Source: an uncultured Ezakiella sp.
GTDB taxonomy: Bacteria > Bacillota > Clostridia > Tissierellales > Peptoniphilaceae
Direction of reading: 5' to 3'
Assembly (NCBI GenBank): GCA_947293975.1
Contig: CAMYPV010000056.1
Span: 1 to 7,519, forward strand
Length of the DNA: 7,519 bases
This document shows, piece by piece, positions 6,057 through 7,519 of the stretch (position 1 is the stretch's first letter; each line of letters opens with the position of its first letter). The position numbers and the translations under genes are program-made. Below the pieces are notes generated by a model that was not told where the DNA came from, did not search any database, and saw only the letters and a program-made list of their open reading frames with translations.

Positions 6057-7519
6057 ATGAGAAAAACAATGTCAATTGTATTAGCAGTCCTAATGGTATT
6101 AACAACATTAGTCCCGCTAAACGCTCAAACCGAGGGCAGATCTGGCAAGGTTGAACTTAAATCAGAAAATGAAATCGTTGACTCAACTACAACAGATGCT
6201 CTCGAAAAATTAGATTCGCAAATGAGCGAATTATTTAAAAACGGAGAATTAAATGAAAATGATAGATTTAATTTTATCGTTGAAATTGAAGGTGATACAA
6301 ATAAAGAAAAAGCACCTATTGGTATTGTATCTGAACGCGGTACAAGAATGTTTAAAACTCAAAGCGTGTCAAGAAGAGACGATGCTAAATTAAGAAATTT
6401 TGTATCAAGAAGAATTGAAGAACAAAATCAAGTTTTAAATAATATTTTTAATGGTAATCAAGAAGCGCTTGGTGGTATGAGAACATTCTCAATGACAAGA
6501 TCATCAAATGATTTTTCAAATATAAGAAGATTTAAAGCTTTGGTGAATGGTTTTGTTTTAGAGGGTCTAACATACAATCAAGCAAGAGAGATTGCTAAAA
6601 CAAATGGCGTTAAGAGCATAACAGCTGAGGTAGTTTTAAATCGTCCTAAAAATAATGTTGAAGCTACACCACAAATGCACTATTCAAGAGAAATTGTTAA
6701 AGCTGCCCAATCTGTTCAAAGAGGATATGATGGAAGCGGTAGAATTATTGCAATTTTAGACTCAGGTGCAGATGTTACTCATAAAGACTTAGTTATTAAA
6801 AATCACGATGCAGTTAAATTAGATAAAGAAATGGTTGATTCTCTAATTCAAAAAAATGCAATGCGTGGTAAATATTTTAATGAAAAATTCCCTTATGGAT
6901 ATAACTATTATGATAGAAACTTTAATTTAAAAGATGGTAACCCAAAATTGGGGATGCACGGACAACATATTGCTGGTACAATTGCTGGTAATGGTGATCC
7001 TGAAGATCCTTTAGCTGTTATTGGTATTGTTCCAGAAGCTCAAATTTTAGCTTTGAGAGTTTTTGGTGAATATGAACCACTTACTGGTACATCACAATAT
7101 ACAGAAGCACTTGATGACGCTGTGTTACTAGGTGCAGATGGTGCAAATATGAGTTTAGGTAGTGTATCTGGTCCAGTTGCAAACGACCCAGTATTTGAAG
7201 AAGCTATTCAAAAAGCAAAAGAAGCTGGTGTTTTAGTTGCGATTGCAAATGGTAATGACGGATACAGTTTATCTAAAACAGAAAAATTACCAAGAGCAGA
7301 AAATGTTGAATGGTCAACAGCAGGTAGCCCTGCAACTATGAAAGACTCTTTGGCAGTTGCAAGCTTTAATAATACTGAATTGATTTCAGAAAACTCAATT
7401 GAATACAATGGCGAAACTATAAAAACTGCGGCAATGAGTTCAATTAGCACAGCTGACTTTTCTAAATTTGAATACAACAAAGAATATGAATTTGTATTTG
7501 TTGGTGTAAGTAAAGATAA
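6057..7519 (+). CDS. Secreted S8 subtilisin-like serine peptidase (lactocepin/C5a-peptidase type), N-terminal 487 residues (3' end cut by window edge)
   Basis: This is an exported protease, open from the ATG to the right edge (487 complete codons). Residues 1-23 are a signal peptide, likely cut after LNA. Residues about 70-200 form an inhibitor-I9-like propeptide, ending in FVLEGLTYNQAREIAKTNGV...ITAE. The catalytic domain starts near 215: Asp235 in IAILDSGAD, His301 in MHGQHIAGTIAGNGD, substrate-site ANMSLGS (363-369) and the oxyanion Asn400 in ANGNDG. The catalytic Ser (G-T-S-M-A block) would lie beyond the window. From about 445 (ENSIEYNGETIKT...) the sequence looks like the start of a PA domain inserted in the catalytic domain, as in lactocepins, C5a peptidases and probably Finegoldia SufA-like enzymes; these usually exceed 1000 residues and are wall-anchored. 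HGQH replaces the usual HGTH/HGMH. Gly codons are mostly GGT, unlike the GGC-rich ATPase gene. The start is fixed by AAGGAGGAAGG (6043-6053). Substrate unknown. Confidence 0.9.
   Translation, partial: MRKTMSIVLAVLMVLTTLVPLNAQTEGRSGKVELKSENEIVDSTTTDALEKLDSQMSELFKNGELNENDRFNFIVEIEGDTNKEKAPIGIVSERGTRMFKTQSVSRRDDAKLRNFVSRRIEEQNQVLNNIFNGNQEALGGMRTFSMTRSSNDFSNIRRFKALVNGFVLEGLTYNQAREIAKTNGVKSITAEVVLNRPKNNVEATPQMHYSREIVKAAQSVQRGYDGSGRIIAILDSGADVTHKDLVIKNHDAVKLDKEMVDSLIQKNAMRGKYFNEKFPYGYNYYDRNFNLKDGNPKLGMHGQHIAGTIAGNGDPEDPLAVIGIVPEAQILALRVFGEYEPLTGTSQYTEALDDAVLLGADGANMSLGSVSGPVANDPVFEEAIQKAKEAGVLVAIANGNDGYSLSKTEKLPRAENVEWSTAGSPATMKDSLAVASFNNTELISENSIEYNGETIKTAAMSSISTADFSKFEYNKEYEFVFVGVSKD

Noticed and set aside
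7208..7480. Antisense open frame of 90 codons opposite the peptidase gene
   Set aside because: The opposite strand encodes continuous S8 peptidase sequence with the oxyanion Asn motif; the antisense frame has no family resemblance or initiation signal.

Overview
The window is AT-rich, with strong AGGAGG-type ribosome binding sites, Gram-positive-style promoters, a lipoprotein solute-binding protein and a secreted subtilase. This points to a low-GC Firmicute. Peptoniphilaceae/Tissierellia-type anaerobic cocci (Finegoldia, Helcococcus, Peptoniphilus) are a plausible but unproven guess.

Layout. On the minus strand, reading leftwards from about 1700, lie a YitT-family membrane protein (791-1663) and then folC (1-791). 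folC starts at a GTG that overlaps the yitT stop codon and is cut by the left edge. On the plus strand, diverging from yitT, is a small YjdM/PhnA-like zinc-ribbon protein (1818-2156) with its own promoter and terminator. Next comes a four-gene metal-ion ABC importer operon (2265-5894): lipoprotein binding protein, ATPase, permease, and a second permease carrying a C-terminal winged-helix DNA-binding domain. The operon has a strong promoter overlapped by a 26-bp imperfect inverted repeat (candidate metal-repressor operator), and it ends at a clean hairpin terminator. The last gene (6057 to the right edge) is the N-terminal two-fifths or less of a large secreted S8 subtilisin-like peptidase of the lactocepin/C5a-peptidase type. 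It has its own promoter and a nearly perfect palindrome just after the predicted transcription start.

How the genes work together. The four transporter genes form one functional unit: the lipoprotein captures Zn2+ or Mn2+ outside the membrane, the two permeases form the channel and the ATPase drives uptake. The other genes look like independent units. folC and yitT are translationally linked by overlap but have no obvious shared function.

The most noteworthy point is the permease-winged-helix fusion. It puts a DtxR-like DNA-binding module without a recognisable metal-sensing/dimerisation domain directly on a metal channel subunit, in an operon with a likely operator at its promoter. No mobile element, CRISPR array, tRNA or rRNA was seen. 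There is no stretch over 300 bases without a gene.
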